Assembly: GCA_035297145.1 (NCBI GenBank)
Contig: DATGZN010000101.1
Location: forward strand, 8,954-72,953
Length of the DNA: 64,000 bases
Direction of reading: 5' to 3'
Source of the DNA: QHXW01 sp035297145
Lineage (GTDB): Bacteria > Acidobacteriota > Terriglobia > Bryobacterales > Bryobacteraceae
The notes under the pieces were generated by a model. It searched no databases, was not told the origin of the DNA, and saw only the letters and a list, made by a program, of their open reading frames with translations. The translations under genes were made by a program, and so were the position numbers. This document shows positions 16,076-24,490 of the stretch, piece after piece (within the stretch, counting starts at the first letter, position 1; each line of letters starts with the position of its first letter).

Positions 16076-16645
16076 ATGCGGGACATGGAACGCCGCTCTT
16101 TTTTGAGCGCCACAATGGCCACTTTTCCGTTGGCCATGTTAGGGCGATCCGGCGAGACCTCTGCGCGGTCGAAGCTAACTCGGGTTGCCGCCGGCGAGGA
16201 CCGGTTTGGGGAACACCACACCATCGGCGTCAGCTCAACCGATTTCAAGGTCGCAACTAAGGACACCAATGCGGGTCTGTTCATCATGGAGCATACGAAT
16301 CGGAAGAAGGGCGGCCCGCCGCGCCACTTACACCACAATGAGGATGAGTGGTTCTATGCGATCGGAGGAGAATACATTGTCGAGGTCGGATCCGAGCGTT
16401 TCCGGCTGAAGTCCGGCGACTCCATTCTTGCGCCGCGAGAGGTGCCTCATGCCTGGGCATTCGTGGGTGACACCCCTGGAAAGATGATCATCGCCTTCGC
16501 GCCTGCGAACAAGATGGAAGAGTTCTTCCGCTCAACCAATGCACGGCGCGGAGGTGCTTACTCGACATGGGATGATCCGACTGAAAAGGAGCGTTTTCGC
16601 ACTTTTGGTTTGGAGCTTCTGGGGCCGCCCCTAGCCGTTGAGTGA
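16076..16645 (+). CDS. Cupin-domain protein with export signal
   Basis: A 189-residue single-domain cupin. Motif 1 is GGPPRHLHHNEDEWFYAIGGE, with the His-x-His and Glu metal ligands, and motif 2 is LAPREVPHAWAF with the last His. The arrangement resembles quercetinase/germin-like mononuclear metal cupins. The N-terminus MRDMERRSFLSATMATFPLAML looks like a twin-arginine signal (ERRSFL). AGGAGG precedes the ATG at 16076. Enzymatic role is unknown. The gene sits between two fragments of the serine-hydrolase family. Confidence 0.85.
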   Translation: MRDMERRSFLSATMATFPLAMLGRSGETSARSKLTRVAAGEDRFGEHHTIGVSSTDFKVATKDTNAGLFIMEHTNRKKGGPPRHLHHNEDEWFYAIGGEYIVEVGSERFRLKSGDSILAPREVPHAWAFVGDTPGKMIIAFAPANKMEEFFRSTNARRGGAYSTWDDPTEKERFRTFGLELLGPPLAVE

Positions 16646-16659
16646 GCGGGACAGGGCCG

Positions 16660-16718
16660 GACCTTCGAGGTTGTGAACCAGCCTGAAGATACGGTGCTGT
16701 TGCACTCGCCGGGCACCT
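16660..16718 (+). pseudogene. Serine-hydrolase fragment (FEVVNQPE to HSPGT region)
   Basis: About 59 bp corresponding to the codons for TFEVVDQPEGTLLLHSPGT of the serine hydrolase, with the variant gtgaaccag also seen in the decayed copy at 6336. It ends exactly where the stop codon region of the minus-strand FG-GAP gene begins. It therefore fills the junction between the cupin gene and that gene. Confidence 0.8.
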
Positions 16719-16722
16719 GAAA

Positions 16723-19701
16723 TCACTTGATGTAGACGGTGACCGTGTTCGAAGTTGCACCCTGCACATTAAAGGAAATTGGGATATTCCCGGTCGTGCC
16801 ATTTCTCGACACGAGGACCTTTATCTGGTCTACGCCATCAACGCCCGGTGCAGGGCCAAAGTCGACGATTTGCCAAGTGCCCAGCGTTATCTGCGACGCG
16901 CTCGCATTGCGCATCCCGGTTCCCAACAGAACCAGATACAACTTTTGCCCTTTTGGCCCCAAGTCGATCGGCGACGCGATCAGGTTGCCATTCTGCACCG
17001 TGAATACGTTCTCTATTGTTTGGTGCCCATCCGGGCTAACGCTGATCGCGTAGGCCGCCGCCAGACCATCTTCATTGAGAGCGAACAGCCCCGGCGCAAC
17101 CGCGGCAATGAGCACACTGCCTGTTTGCGTCGCGCTTCCATTGGTCACAGTTACCGTTGCCGGACCGATGCTCGTCCCCGCAGGCACCAGAAAATTCACC
17201 TGGTGCGGTGAGGTGTAAAGCAGCAGCGCAGCGCGTACCGTCCCTTTAGAGTCTTTCACGGAAACAGTCGTTCCAGCCAGAACCGGCGAGAGAACTTGGG
17301 ATGCCTCGGTTGTGTTCGCCAGGTTGACGCCCCAGGCCGTGGCCAGCGATTCCGGAGCGAGAGGTCCAACTTGCAGGGTCGCGGCCGAAACCACACTCAG
17401 CGGCGGCGGTGGTGCGGTCGAAATGTTCTGGACCACGGCATCGCCGAGCAGGAAGTCCACTTTGCCGTTGTGATTGAAATCGCCGGCGATGAAGAAGCTT
17501 CCTGACACCGGCGCACCGCCGATGTCCACCGGGATCGCAGGCTGAAAGCTGCCATCGCCATTCCCCAGCATGATTCCAGACCCGGTAACCAGGTCCAGAA
17601 TATTGTCGCCGTTGACATCGACCGCCAGTGCCGGGCCCGTGGCTTCGTAAGTCATGGCCGTGCCGAATGTGCCGTCACCATTTCCCAGCAAAACGGCAGT
17701 GTAGTCAGCCTCTGCAACCGCCAGATCGATCTTTCCGTCCTTATTGAAATCCCCGGCCGTGAGCAATTTGCCGGGGTAGTTGGGCAGGACCGGAAGTATG
17801 GCTCCAGCGGAAAACGTTCCATCGCCCTTCCCCAGGAAAATGGCCACGTTTCCACCGGTAGGCGCCGCGGGAAACTCATCCACCCCTACGTTGGCGACCG
17901 CTAGATCCAGTTTGCCGTCCGCGTTGAAATCGGCGGCGACAATATCACTCGAACCGGACCCCGCCGGAAACTGGGCCCCTTGGCGGAACGTGCCGTCGCC
18001 ATTTCCCAGGAGAATTTGCACGGTGCCACCGCCGGCCGCTAGGTTCGAACCGGTAACTATCGCGAGGTCCGGGATGCCGTCGCCGTTAAAATCGCCTACG
18101 GTGATGGCGTTGATTTCTGCGGTAACGGGAGTGCTGACAGGAGCCTGAAACGTGTCATCCCCGTTGCCCAGGAATACTTGAATCAGGGTATTATTGAGCC
18201 CAAGTTCCATTGCGGCAAAATCCAGTTTGCCGTCATGGTTGAAGTCGCCGGTCAAAGCCAGCCCACCGCCGTTGAAGGGGTACTGTGGGGCGGGAGTAAA
18301 TGTGCCGTCAGCGTTTTCCTTGAGAACGCCAATCGTAAAGCCGGTCGTGGATGCCTCCGTCACGAGCAGGTCGGGATTGCCATCGCCGTCGAAGTCGGCC
18401 GAGGCGACTACGCCGGGATTCTCTCCGTTTGCAGCCGGTGGGACTACAAGGCGCGGCGCGCCGAATTGGCCGCCTCCTAGCCCGAAGAAGACCGTAAGAC
18501 CGGAGCCATAAATAATCTGGGAATCACCGCCTCCCGCCATGACGATGTCGGTCCTGCCGTCGCCATCAAAATCGGTGAGGATAATCGCTCCACCGCTAAT
18601 TATGTAATCCTGTCGCGTGGGGAAACCGCCCTTCCCATCGCCGAAGAAGATGGAGCCCCCCGCCACGATGTCCTCGTTGCCATCTCCATTCACATCTCCG
18701 ATGGCGACCGCACCTCCGCCGCCGATGGGATAGCTTGCCGGACTGGAAAAGGTGCCATCTCCGTTGCCGAGGACAACCTCGAGATTGCCCCCGGTGATAG
18801 AGCCGTTCTGGGTCACGAACGTCGAGAACGCCAAATCCGGCTTGCCGTCATGATTGAGATCGGCCACGGCCAGGCCCGATACAGTCACGCCCGGTATCAC
18901 GACTTTCTCCGGCTGGAACGTGCCGTCTCCCTTGCCAAGGAACACCGCGACTCCCAAGGGTGCGGCTGAGGTTAGTGCATAGAATGTGCTGGCCATCACC
19001 AGATCGACATTGCCGTCACCGTTTACATCGGCAGCCACGATAGCCCCTATGCCGTTTGTCCCCGGAAGCGGGTAGGCAACCGGCTGCGCGAAACTACCAT
19101 GCCCATCGGCCAGCATCACCGCCATGGCGCAACTCGGTTCCAGAGGGTCCATCAAAGAACACTGCTCCAAGACGAGATCGGGATTGCCATCGTGATTGAG
19201 GTCCGCCACAAGCAACGGTATGAAACTCAGATTCTCGAAACTGCCGGGCGCCCCCGCCGGGATGGAAACGACGGTGTTCGACACCGGGTTCATGTTGTGA
19301 TCGAAAAACGTCACATCGACGTAATCGTCGCCGGCTCCAGTTGGAGGTGGGCTGACAACGTAAACGTATCCGCCCGCAGGCGTGGCCGCATAGATCGCTT
19401 GCAAATCGATCAGCTGCGAAACTGTGAGTGCAAGATCGGCCGGCGCGGGATTGGGGCAGGTTCTTAACTGCCGCTGGAAATTCGCCACAGTGCTCAGCAC
19501 CTGGTATGGCGCCGTGTAAGGAATCTCGTAAGCGGTGTAGGACCCGTCACTCTGTCGAATTAATACTTGATGGGAGTTAGCGCTCGGGGTCAGGCTGGCA
19601 AACGCGCCCGTCTGAAACAGCGTTGGAAGACATACCTGTGCAGGCAAAATCGCTGGCCCGGCGAGAATCACGGCTAGCAATGCAGGCCATGATCTGCTCA
19701 T
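16723..19701 (-). CDS. Giant FG-GAP/VCBS repeat protein with Solibacter C-terminal domain
   Basis: A 992-residue secreted protein. After a signal peptide (PALLAVILAGPAILPAQ) and an unassigned ~130-residue region come more than ten FG-GAP/VCBS repeats, each with a calcium-binding-loop-like DxNxDGxxDL (for example DVNGDGNVDLVMAS and DFDGDGRTDIVMA), which should fold as one or two beta-propellers. The C-terminal ~230 residues match the acidobacterial TIGR03437-type domain (VVSAATLQVGPLAPESLATAWG ... PHQVNFLVPAGTSIGPATVTV). Such proteins are exported and probably act in adhesion or surface binding. This domain is the strongest taxonomic marker in the window. Confidence 0.92.
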   Translation of the reverse strand: MSRSWPALLAVILAGPAILPAQVCLPTLFQTGAFASLTPSANSHQVLIRQSDGSYTAYEIPYTAPYQVLSTVANFQRQLRTCPNPAPADLALTVSQLIDLQAIYAATPAGGYVYVVSPPPTGAGDDYVDVTFFDHNMNPVSNTVVSIPAGAPGSFENLSFIPLLVADLNHDGNPDLVLEQCSLMDPLEPSCAMAVMLADGHGSFAQPVAYPLPGTNGIGAIVAADVNGDGNVDLVMASTFYALTSAAPLGVAVFLGKGDGTFQPEKVVIPGVTVSGLAVADLNHDGKPDLAFSTFVTQNGSITGGNLEVVLGNGDGTFSSPASYPIGGGGAVAIGDVNGDGNEDIVAGGSIFFGDGKGGFPTRQDYIISGGAIILTDFDGDGRTDIVMAGGGDSQIIYGSGLTVFFGLGGGQFGAPRLVVPPAANGENPGVVASADFDGDGNPDLLVTEASTTGFTIGVLKENADGTFTPAPQYPFNGGGLALTGDFNHDGKLDFAAMELGLNNTLIQVFLGNGDDTFQAPVSTPVTAEINAITVGDFNGDGIPDLAIVTGSNLAAGGGTVQILLGNGDGTFRQGAQFPAGSGSSDIVAADFNADGKLDLAVANVGVDEFPAAPTGGNVAIFLGKGDGTFSAGAILPVLPNYPGKLLTAGDFNKDGKIDLAVAEADYTAVLLGNGDGTFGTAMTYEATGPALAVDVNGDNILDLVTGSGIMLGNGDGSFQPAIPVDIGGAPVSGSFFIAGDFNHNGKVDFLLGDAVVQNISTAPPPPLSVVSAATLQVGPLAPESLATAWGVNLANTTEASQVLSPVLAGTTVSVKDSKGTVRAALLLYTSPHQVNFLVPAGTSIGPATVTVTNGSATQTGSVLIAAVAPGLFALNEDGLAAAYAISVSPDGHQTIENVFTVQNGNLIASPIDLGPKGQKLYLVLLGTGMRNASASQITLGTWQIVDFGPAPGVDGVDQIKVLVSRNGTTGNIPISFNVQGATSNTVTVYIK

Positions 19702-20277
19702 AACGTTCCCACCGGTACAGCGGTCGCAGCCGATCTACTGGTGTCGCTCGCGAACAGCGCGAGCATAATAGCTTGGTGCATTGTGCCACGGATGGTGCGG
19801 CGTTTCGGAACGTTTTGGTTATGCCGTGTGTTTGCTCGATGCAATGAATTGAACATGAGAACGTCTCAGTTCTGCTACGGAGAGCAATTGGAAAGCCGGA
19901 TTCGGGGTTTGGAGCGGAGGAATTTGTAAAATTTGCCCCGTATTCGGCCGCGCCTAGTCTTTTCAAGTTCTACCAGCCCGCTTTGTCGTATGTGATCCCA
20001 GAGCACCCCTGCGCGCTCAGGCCGCCAAACGCAAACGCGACACAGCGAGCAAAGACCAAGGGCTTCATCACAATCCCTACAGCCTATACATAACTAGTCA
20101 ATGCCGGAAGCCGCTGATCGGAAACTGTCAAGACCTCTGCCGGTGGAAGGCAGCGGTTAGAGTCGCTCGATCTGATTACGAAAGATAAACTCAGTTGTAT
20201 CCGCTAGTAGGCCATGACGTCATCCACGCATCCTGCGTTGCGTGCATGCCGCTGCGCTAATTGGTACACTCTCCGAA
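19702..20277. other. 576-bp intergenic region with a gene-fragment scar
   Basis: Divergent region between the FG-GAP protein and the cytochrome b gene. The only recognisable content is a serine-hydrolase fragment at 19931-19977. A TGACGTCA palindrome occurs near 20216. I see no RNA gene or convincing small coding sequence. Confidence 0.5.
19931..19977 (+). pseudogene. Serine-hydrolase fragment (FGLYSTAPDLFKFYQ region)
   Basis: About 47 bp matching 1459-1505 of the intact serine hydrolase (codons for EFGLYSTAPDLFKFYQ), including a perfect run of 18 bases (tcttttcaagttctacca). It comes from a more upstream part of the gene than the other scars. Confidence 0.75.
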
Positions 20278-21039
20278 ATGGCCGATTCTGTCTGGGCGCC
20301 AACCTCTGCTTCGGTCGTGCCAGCCGCAACAGCCACTTCGCGGCACTCTGCCGTCGTCCGTGTCACCCACTGGATCACCACCGTGTGCTTCCTGGCCCTG
20401 CTCGTCAGCGGAGTTGAAATTCTCATTTCGCACCCGCGCTTCTATTGGGGCGAAACCGGCAACGTACTAACGCCTCCTCTGTTCAAACTGCCGATTCCTT
20501 CCTCAAGAGCAACCGTCCCTACGGGTTACGGCTACGTGCTTCCTGACCAGAACGGTTGGAGCCGCTATCTCCATTTCCAGGCGGCCTGGCTCGCTGTCTT
20601 GACCGGCTTACTTTACTTCGTTTTCGGATTACTCAGCGGGCATTTCCGGCAGAATTTGTTTCCCGCCCGCGCCGACCTCTCCTGGCGGGCGCTCTCGACG
20701 GTCATCGGCAAGCATTTGAGGTTCAGATCGGCAACTGCGGCGGAACCCGGGTCGTACAACGTGCTTCAGCAGCTCACGTATCTGTTGGTGATCTTCGTTC
20801 TCTTCCCGTTGGTGATCTGGACCGGCCTGGCGATGTCCCCCGCAATCGCGGCAGTGTTTCCGGCCGCCGTCACTATTTTGGGCGGCCAGCAATCCGCACG
20901 CACCATTCACTTCTTCGTCTCAGTATTCCTTTTGCTGTTCCTCTTGGTGCACGTCGTCATGGTTAGTATTGCCGGATTCCGAAACCGCATGCGAGCGATG
21001 ATCACCGGTCGCCCCGCTAAAGATATGGAGTTGAGATGA
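20278..21039 (+). CDS. Cytochrome b-type membrane subunit
   Basis: A 253-residue membrane protein with at least four hydrophobic helices and well-placed histidines (RVTHWITTVCFLALLVSG, YLHFQAAWLAVLTGLLYF, IHFFVSVFLLLFLLVHVVMV). This fits the cytochrome b561/di-haem b family that carries electrons for periplasmic oxidoreductases. The molybdopterin protein starts inside its last codons (ATGA overlap), so it is the probable membrane partner, similar in logic to MsrQ with MsrP but larger. The ATG at 20278 is preferred over a GTG at 20242. Confidence 0.88.
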   Translation: MADSVWAPTSASVVPAATATSRHSAVVRVTHWITTVCFLALLVSGVEILISHPRFYWGETGNVLTPPLFKLPIPSSRATVPTGYGYVLPDQNGWSRYLHFQAAWLAVLTGLLYFVFGLLSGHFRQNLFPARADLSWRALSTVIGKHLRFRSATAAEPGSYNVLQQLTYLLVIFVLFPLVIWTGLAMSPAIAAVFPAAVTILGGQQSARTIHFFVSVFLLLFLLVHVVMVSIAGFRNRMRAMITGRPAKDMELR

Positions 21040-21794
21040 GCAAGTTTTCACGACGTAAACTCATCACCAGCGGCATCGCAGTTACGGCCGGCGCTTCCGG
21101 GCTCGCCGTGGCTGCCAGACTTGCACAGCGTTATGGACTGATCCCGCCGGATGCGGGCGGCTTTTACGGCCCTGGCGAAACACTGACTTATGCTGCCCAG
21201 CGGTTGTTGACTCGCCACTCGATGGCGCGTGAGTTCGCTCCCAGCCAGATTTCGAAACCTCCGTTCGCGAACGAAGTAGATCCATTGGGCGAAGCGTTCA
21301 AGCGCCTTCAGAAGGCTGGTTTCACTGACTGGCGCCTCCACGTCGATGGCATGGTCGCCCGCCCGGCGTCGTTCTCACTCGCGGAACTCAGGAACTTTCC
21401 AGTGCGCAGCCAGATCACTCATCTGGCGTGCGAAGAGGGCTGGTCTTACATTGCCGAATGGATTGGCGCACCTCTATCTCACATCCTGGATCTCGTGGGG
21501 ACTCTCCCCCAGGCCCGGTATGTTATCTACCGTTCGATTCAACCCGACTGGTGGGAAAGCATCGACATGGCCGACGCGTTGCACCCTCAAACTCTCGTCG
21601 CCCACGGAATGAACGGCGGTGAGCTTCCGGTCGGCTTCGGCGGACCTCTTCGACTTCGTGTTCCCCGGCAGCTCGGGTACAAGAACGTCAAATACATCAC
21701 CCGCCTCACCGTTACCGATAATCTGAAACCGTTCGGCAAGGGCATGGGGTCGGCGTCTCCCGAAGCCGGCTACGCCTGGTACGCCGGCATCTGA
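21036..21794 (+). CDS. Exported molybdopterin oxidoreductase (sulfite oxidase/MsrP-like)
   Basis: A 252-residue protein of the sulfite-oxidase molybdopterin-binding family. It has a Tat signal (SRRKLITSGIAVTAG) and the molybdenum-ligand cysteine in THLACEEGWSYIAEW at about residue 132. Other conserved segments are LRLRVPRQLGYKNVKYI and WRLHVDGMV. It lacks the dimerisation domain of sulfite oxidase, like MsrP. It is translationally coupled to the cytochrome b gene (4-bp overlap) and probably takes electrons from it in the periplasm. The substrate may be methionine sulfoxide or another S- or N-oxide; this is inference. Confidence 0.9.
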   Translation: MSKFSRRKLITSGIAVTAGASGLAVAARLAQRYGLIPPDAGGFYGPGETLTYAAQRLLTRHSMAREFAPSQISKPPFANEVDPLGEAFKRLQKAGFTDWRLHVDGMVARPASFSLAELRNFPVRSQITHLACEEGWSYIAEWIGAPLSHILDLVGTLPQARYVIYRSIQPDWWESIDMADALHPQTLVAHGMNGGELPVGFGGPLRLRVPRQLGYKNVKYITRLTVTDNLKPFGKGMGSASPEAGYAWYAGI

Positions 21795-21929
21795 CTGGAC
21801 GGGCGAGCAGGCATCTGGCGACCCACAGATAAACCTCGGAGTTCGAATTCCACAACTGATCCCGGAAGCTGAGTAAAGTCGAGTAGTCTAAAGGACTGGC
21901 AGACAATCGCCGAACGGCTGAAGCGTATG

Positions 21930-22691
21930 CTAACGGTCGAAGGCTCTCTTCCGCTCCACCAGCGCCTTAAAGACATCCACGTTGGGAATGTTCTGGACTT
22001 TCACCACGCACCAGGGCAGAAATACGGAACCGGCGGCCTTCACCTCGAAATGCAGGGAGCGCGTCTGGGGATTGTACAAGAGCTGCATTTTGGCGATCTC
22101 GTTCCAAGCCAGGCGCTTGTCCTTGTAATAGAGAAAGTTCTGGTCGAGTCGCAGCGGGCCGAAAGTTAGCGTCTCGCTCCGGTCGAAGGATTTGACGGCG
22201 GCCGGCAGCATGCGGTCGAAGAGGGTCTTTTGCACCGTTTGACCCAATTTCTTGCCGTCCCTCACACTCGCGTCGATTTCGAGCTTGCGGCCGTCCTGCG
22301 CGACGATGCGGTGTTTCCCCGCGAAAGGGTTGACAAACGTGTAGACTTCCCTGACGTCGCTCCAGCGAAAGATCTCCGGCGCTTCCCCGCCAGTCCGGGC
22401 CAGCGCTTCCGGGAACAGGATCAGGGTATAGCTTTGGGAAAATAATCCCATGCCGAAGAAGACCACCGCGAGCACGCCGAAAACGCTCATCAGCGAGATG
22501 AAAACCATTGGCGGCGGCGGATTCTGCTGCGGAGGATTGACGATTCCAATGACGGTGAGGCCGGACAGGATCGCGAGAATTACGGCGATCGTGAAGTATC
22601 CCGCTCGGCCGGCTCCCGCCCTGGGCGGGTATACATGCAACGGCTCGCCAAGGCTGTGCAAGGCTTCGGGAATGGGGAAATCAGTAGTCAT
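21930..22691 (-). CDS. Two-helix membrane protein of unknown function
   Basis: A 253-residue protein. It has two adjacent membrane helices at about residues 30-50 and 65-85 (FTIAVILAILSGLTVIGIV and MVFISLMSVFGVLAVVFFGMG) and a C-terminal ~165-residue cytoplasmic part with beta-rich, PH-like spacing (RWSDVREVYTFVNPFAGKHRIVAQDG ... LAWNEIAKMQLLYN). It resembles DUF6585-type proteins, but I cannot confirm this. The ATG at 22691 has GGAGG 6 bp upstream. Both neighbours are separately transcribed. Confidence 0.72.
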   Translation of the reverse strand: MTTDFPIPEALHSLGEPLHVYPPRAGAGRAGYFTIAVILAILSGLTVIGIVNPPQQNPPPPMVFISLMSVFGVLAVVFFGMGLFSQSYTLILFPEALARTGGEAPEIFRWSDVREVYTFVNPFAGKHRIVAQDGRKLEIDASVRDGKKLGQTVQKTLFDRMLPAAVKSFDRSETLTFGPLRLDQNFLYYKDKRLAWNEIAKMQLLYNPQTRSLHFEVKAAGSVFLPWCVVKVQNIPNVDVFKALVERKRAFDR

Positions 22692-22843
22692 GACATGCCT
22701 CCGCAACGACTGCCTGCCGTAAATCCAGGCCCGAGACTCTGGTTACTCAGACCTTCTCATTCTGCCCGACTTGGTTATAGAAGTCTTTATTATCGAAAGT
22801 TAGAGCAAGGACAATAACCTCACGCCGAGTTCTTTCCACTCTG

Positions 22844-23848
22844 TCAGGCGCTGGACGCAGAATCTGCGGTACGCTTCACCAGCAATATGGTGATGTCGTC
22901 TTCGTTGTGTGCCGGGTCCACTAAGGACTTGAGACTAGGCATCGTTGGTCTCGAACTGTCAGCCAAAGCATCGCGCAAACGGTTGGCGGGATCCTTTCCC
23001 TGAATCGAATCGGTCAATCCATCGGTGAATATGAGAAGCCCGCCACCACGAGGAATCACAGTTGTACGGGCTTCATACTCCGCATCGCTGAACAATCCAA
23101 GCGGCATTCCGGTGGCTTCCAGCATGGTGGTCGATCCGGAACAAAACACAATCGGGGCGTTGTGACCGCCATTCACGTAGGTCAATTCTCCCGTATCGCG
23201 GCTCAACACGATGAACACTGCCGTTGCAAAGCGATCGCTCGGGGTGTAACGGTTCAGGTGCTTGTTAATCCGCCGAGCCAGCGCCAGGGGGTCCTGTTCG
23301 ACACCCGAGATACTCCTAACCAGAGCCTGTATGTTTGCCGCCAGCAGCGCCGCCGGCATTCCTTTCCCGGACACATCCGCTACCGCGAACAGAGTTCGGT
23401 TACCGGCAAGCTGGATGACGTCAAAGTAATCGCCACCCACGTCACGGAAGGGCTTATAGAACGTCTCCACCTGGTAACCCGGCAACTCGTCGAGTTTCTC
23501 GGGTTGGAGCGTCCGCTGGATCTGCCGCGCGGCAATCTGGTCGGCTTCAAGTTGGGTCTTGCGGACAAACTCCGAAGTCAGCATCCCGTCCTTCAGTCCG
23601 GCGCCAATGACGTAAAGCAGCAACACACTGGCATAGAGAGGTATCCCTTCCGGCCACATCAGAGGCCACACCAAAGACCGCGTCCAAAGGGCGTAGAACG
23701 CGTATCCCTGCATCAAATGCCCAACCCAAGTGATGATGCGTTTGGACCTGGGCATCTCGCGCGTCCAGTCGTAGTAGGCATACTGGAGCGCACGGCGAAA
23801 AGGGCCGGCAGATTTGTCGAGCCTCATCTGCTGGATGCGAGATGGCAT
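22844..23848 (-). CDS. SpoIIE/RsbU-type PP2C serine phosphatase
   Basis: A 334-residue membrane-anchored phosphatase. Hydrophobic segments at about residues 40-95 are followed by a short linker helix (KTQLEADQIAARQIQRTLQPEKL) and a PP2C-like domain. Metal-binding motifs are DVGGDYFDV, VADVSGKGMPAALL, LIFTDGLTD and a final NEDDITILLV. Such enzymes dephosphorylate anti-sigma-factor antagonists in partner-switching systems; no such partner is in the window. The frame is open to 24325, but the part beyond 23848 is antisense to the YCII gene, so I start at the ATG at 23848. Confidence 0.9.
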   Translation of the reverse strand: MPSRIQQMRLDKSAGPFRRALQYAYYDWTREMPRSKRIITWVGHLMQGYAFYALWTRSLVWPLMWPEGIPLYASVLLLYVIGAGLKDGMLTSEFVRKTQLEADQIAARQIQRTLQPEKLDELPGYQVETFYKPFRDVGGDYFDVIQLAGNRTLFAVADVSGKGMPAALLAANIQALVRSISGVEQDPLALARRINKHLNRYTPSDRFATAVFIVLSRDTGELTYVNGGHNAPIVFCSGSTTMLEATGMPLGLFSDAEYEARTTVIPRGGGLLIFTDGLTDSIQGKDPANRLRDALADSSRPTMPSLKSLVDPAHNEDDITILLVKRTADSASSA

Positions 23849-23923
23849 TGTTGGGAGTCTAGCAAGAGGCAGCCTTGCTGGTGAAGGGCCTAAATTAGGA
23901 TGTGGGATCGTGCGGCGGCTGTT

Positions 23924-23938
23924 CCAAACCGGACAACT
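23924..23938 (+). repeat. Single copy of a CCAAACCGGACAACT element
   Basis: A 15-bp motif in the phosphatase/YCII divergent region. It matches the two tandem copies at 36556-36594 (CAAAnCGGACAnCTCGTC). It may be a remnant of a transposon end or a dispersed protein-binding site. Confidence 0.35.
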
Positions 23939-24043
23939 GAGGGGTCGATCCGGCCCCCCGCCCGAACAGCTGTTGTCGATTTCCTGGGTTCCCGAGCGAC
24001 CATCTAATGAATAGAGCACCGTCGTGGCAATTGGGAGGACACC

Positions 24044-24388
24044 ATGAAATACCTGTGCATTATTTTTTTCGACGAAAAGAAATTGAACGCTCTGCCTAAG
24101 CCGGAATACGAAGCGCTGATCAACGAACGCCTGGCCAATGCCGATGTGCTGCGGAACGGCGGCCACTTGCTGGCCAACCAGGCGCTTCAGTCGGTTCGCG
24201 CGGCCGCCACGATCCGGCTTCAAGGAGGCAAAATGATGATTACCGACGGCCCCTTCGCAGAGACCAGAGAACAAATCGGCGGGTTCATTCTGATCGCCGC
24301 CCGGGATCTGACGGAAGCCATACAATTGGCCTCCGGGATTCCCGCAGTTCGCTTTGGGGGCGTCGAAGTGTGGCCATCAAGGAGCTGA
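24044..24388 (+). CDS. YCII-related domain protein
   Basis: A 114-residue protein of the YCII (dimeric ferredoxin-like) family. It begins with MKYLCIIFFDEKK and contains the typical block MMITDGPFAETREQIGGFILIAARDLTEAIQLA. In Acidobacteriota these small proteins are often encoded next to ECF sigma factors, but none is adjacent here. GGAGG lies 6 bp before the ATG. It is transcribed divergently from the phosphatase gene. Its enzymatic role is not established. Confidence 0.9.
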   Translation: MKYLCIIFFDEKKLNALPKPEYEALINERLANADVLRNGGHLLANQALQSVRAAATIRLQGGKMMITDGPFAETREQIGGFILIAARDLTEAIQLASGIPAVRFGGVEVWPSRS

Positions 24389-24425
24389 CCAGCAGCAGCG
24401 CCTGCGGGTGAGCGCAGCATTGCTG

Positions 24426-24473
24426 GGCTCGCCGGGCACATTCGGACGTAGCGGCAAGTTTCGCACGGAAGGG
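24426..24473 (+). pseudogene. Serine-hydrolase fragment (SPGTFG to TEG region)
   Basis: About 48 bp resembling the codons for SPGTFGHGGAFGTEG, more diverged than the others (about 80% by eye); the catalytic HGG-like codons have changed. It lies in the convergent gap between the YCII gene and the dihaem cytochrome gene. Confidence 0.65.
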
Positions 24474-24490
24474 GCTCCCTACCCTCTGGC

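Noticed and set aside
23849..24325. N-terminal extension of the SpoIIE-type phosphatase to 24325
   Set aside because: The extra 159 codons are antisense to the YCII gene and not protein-like; a good ATG exists at 23848.
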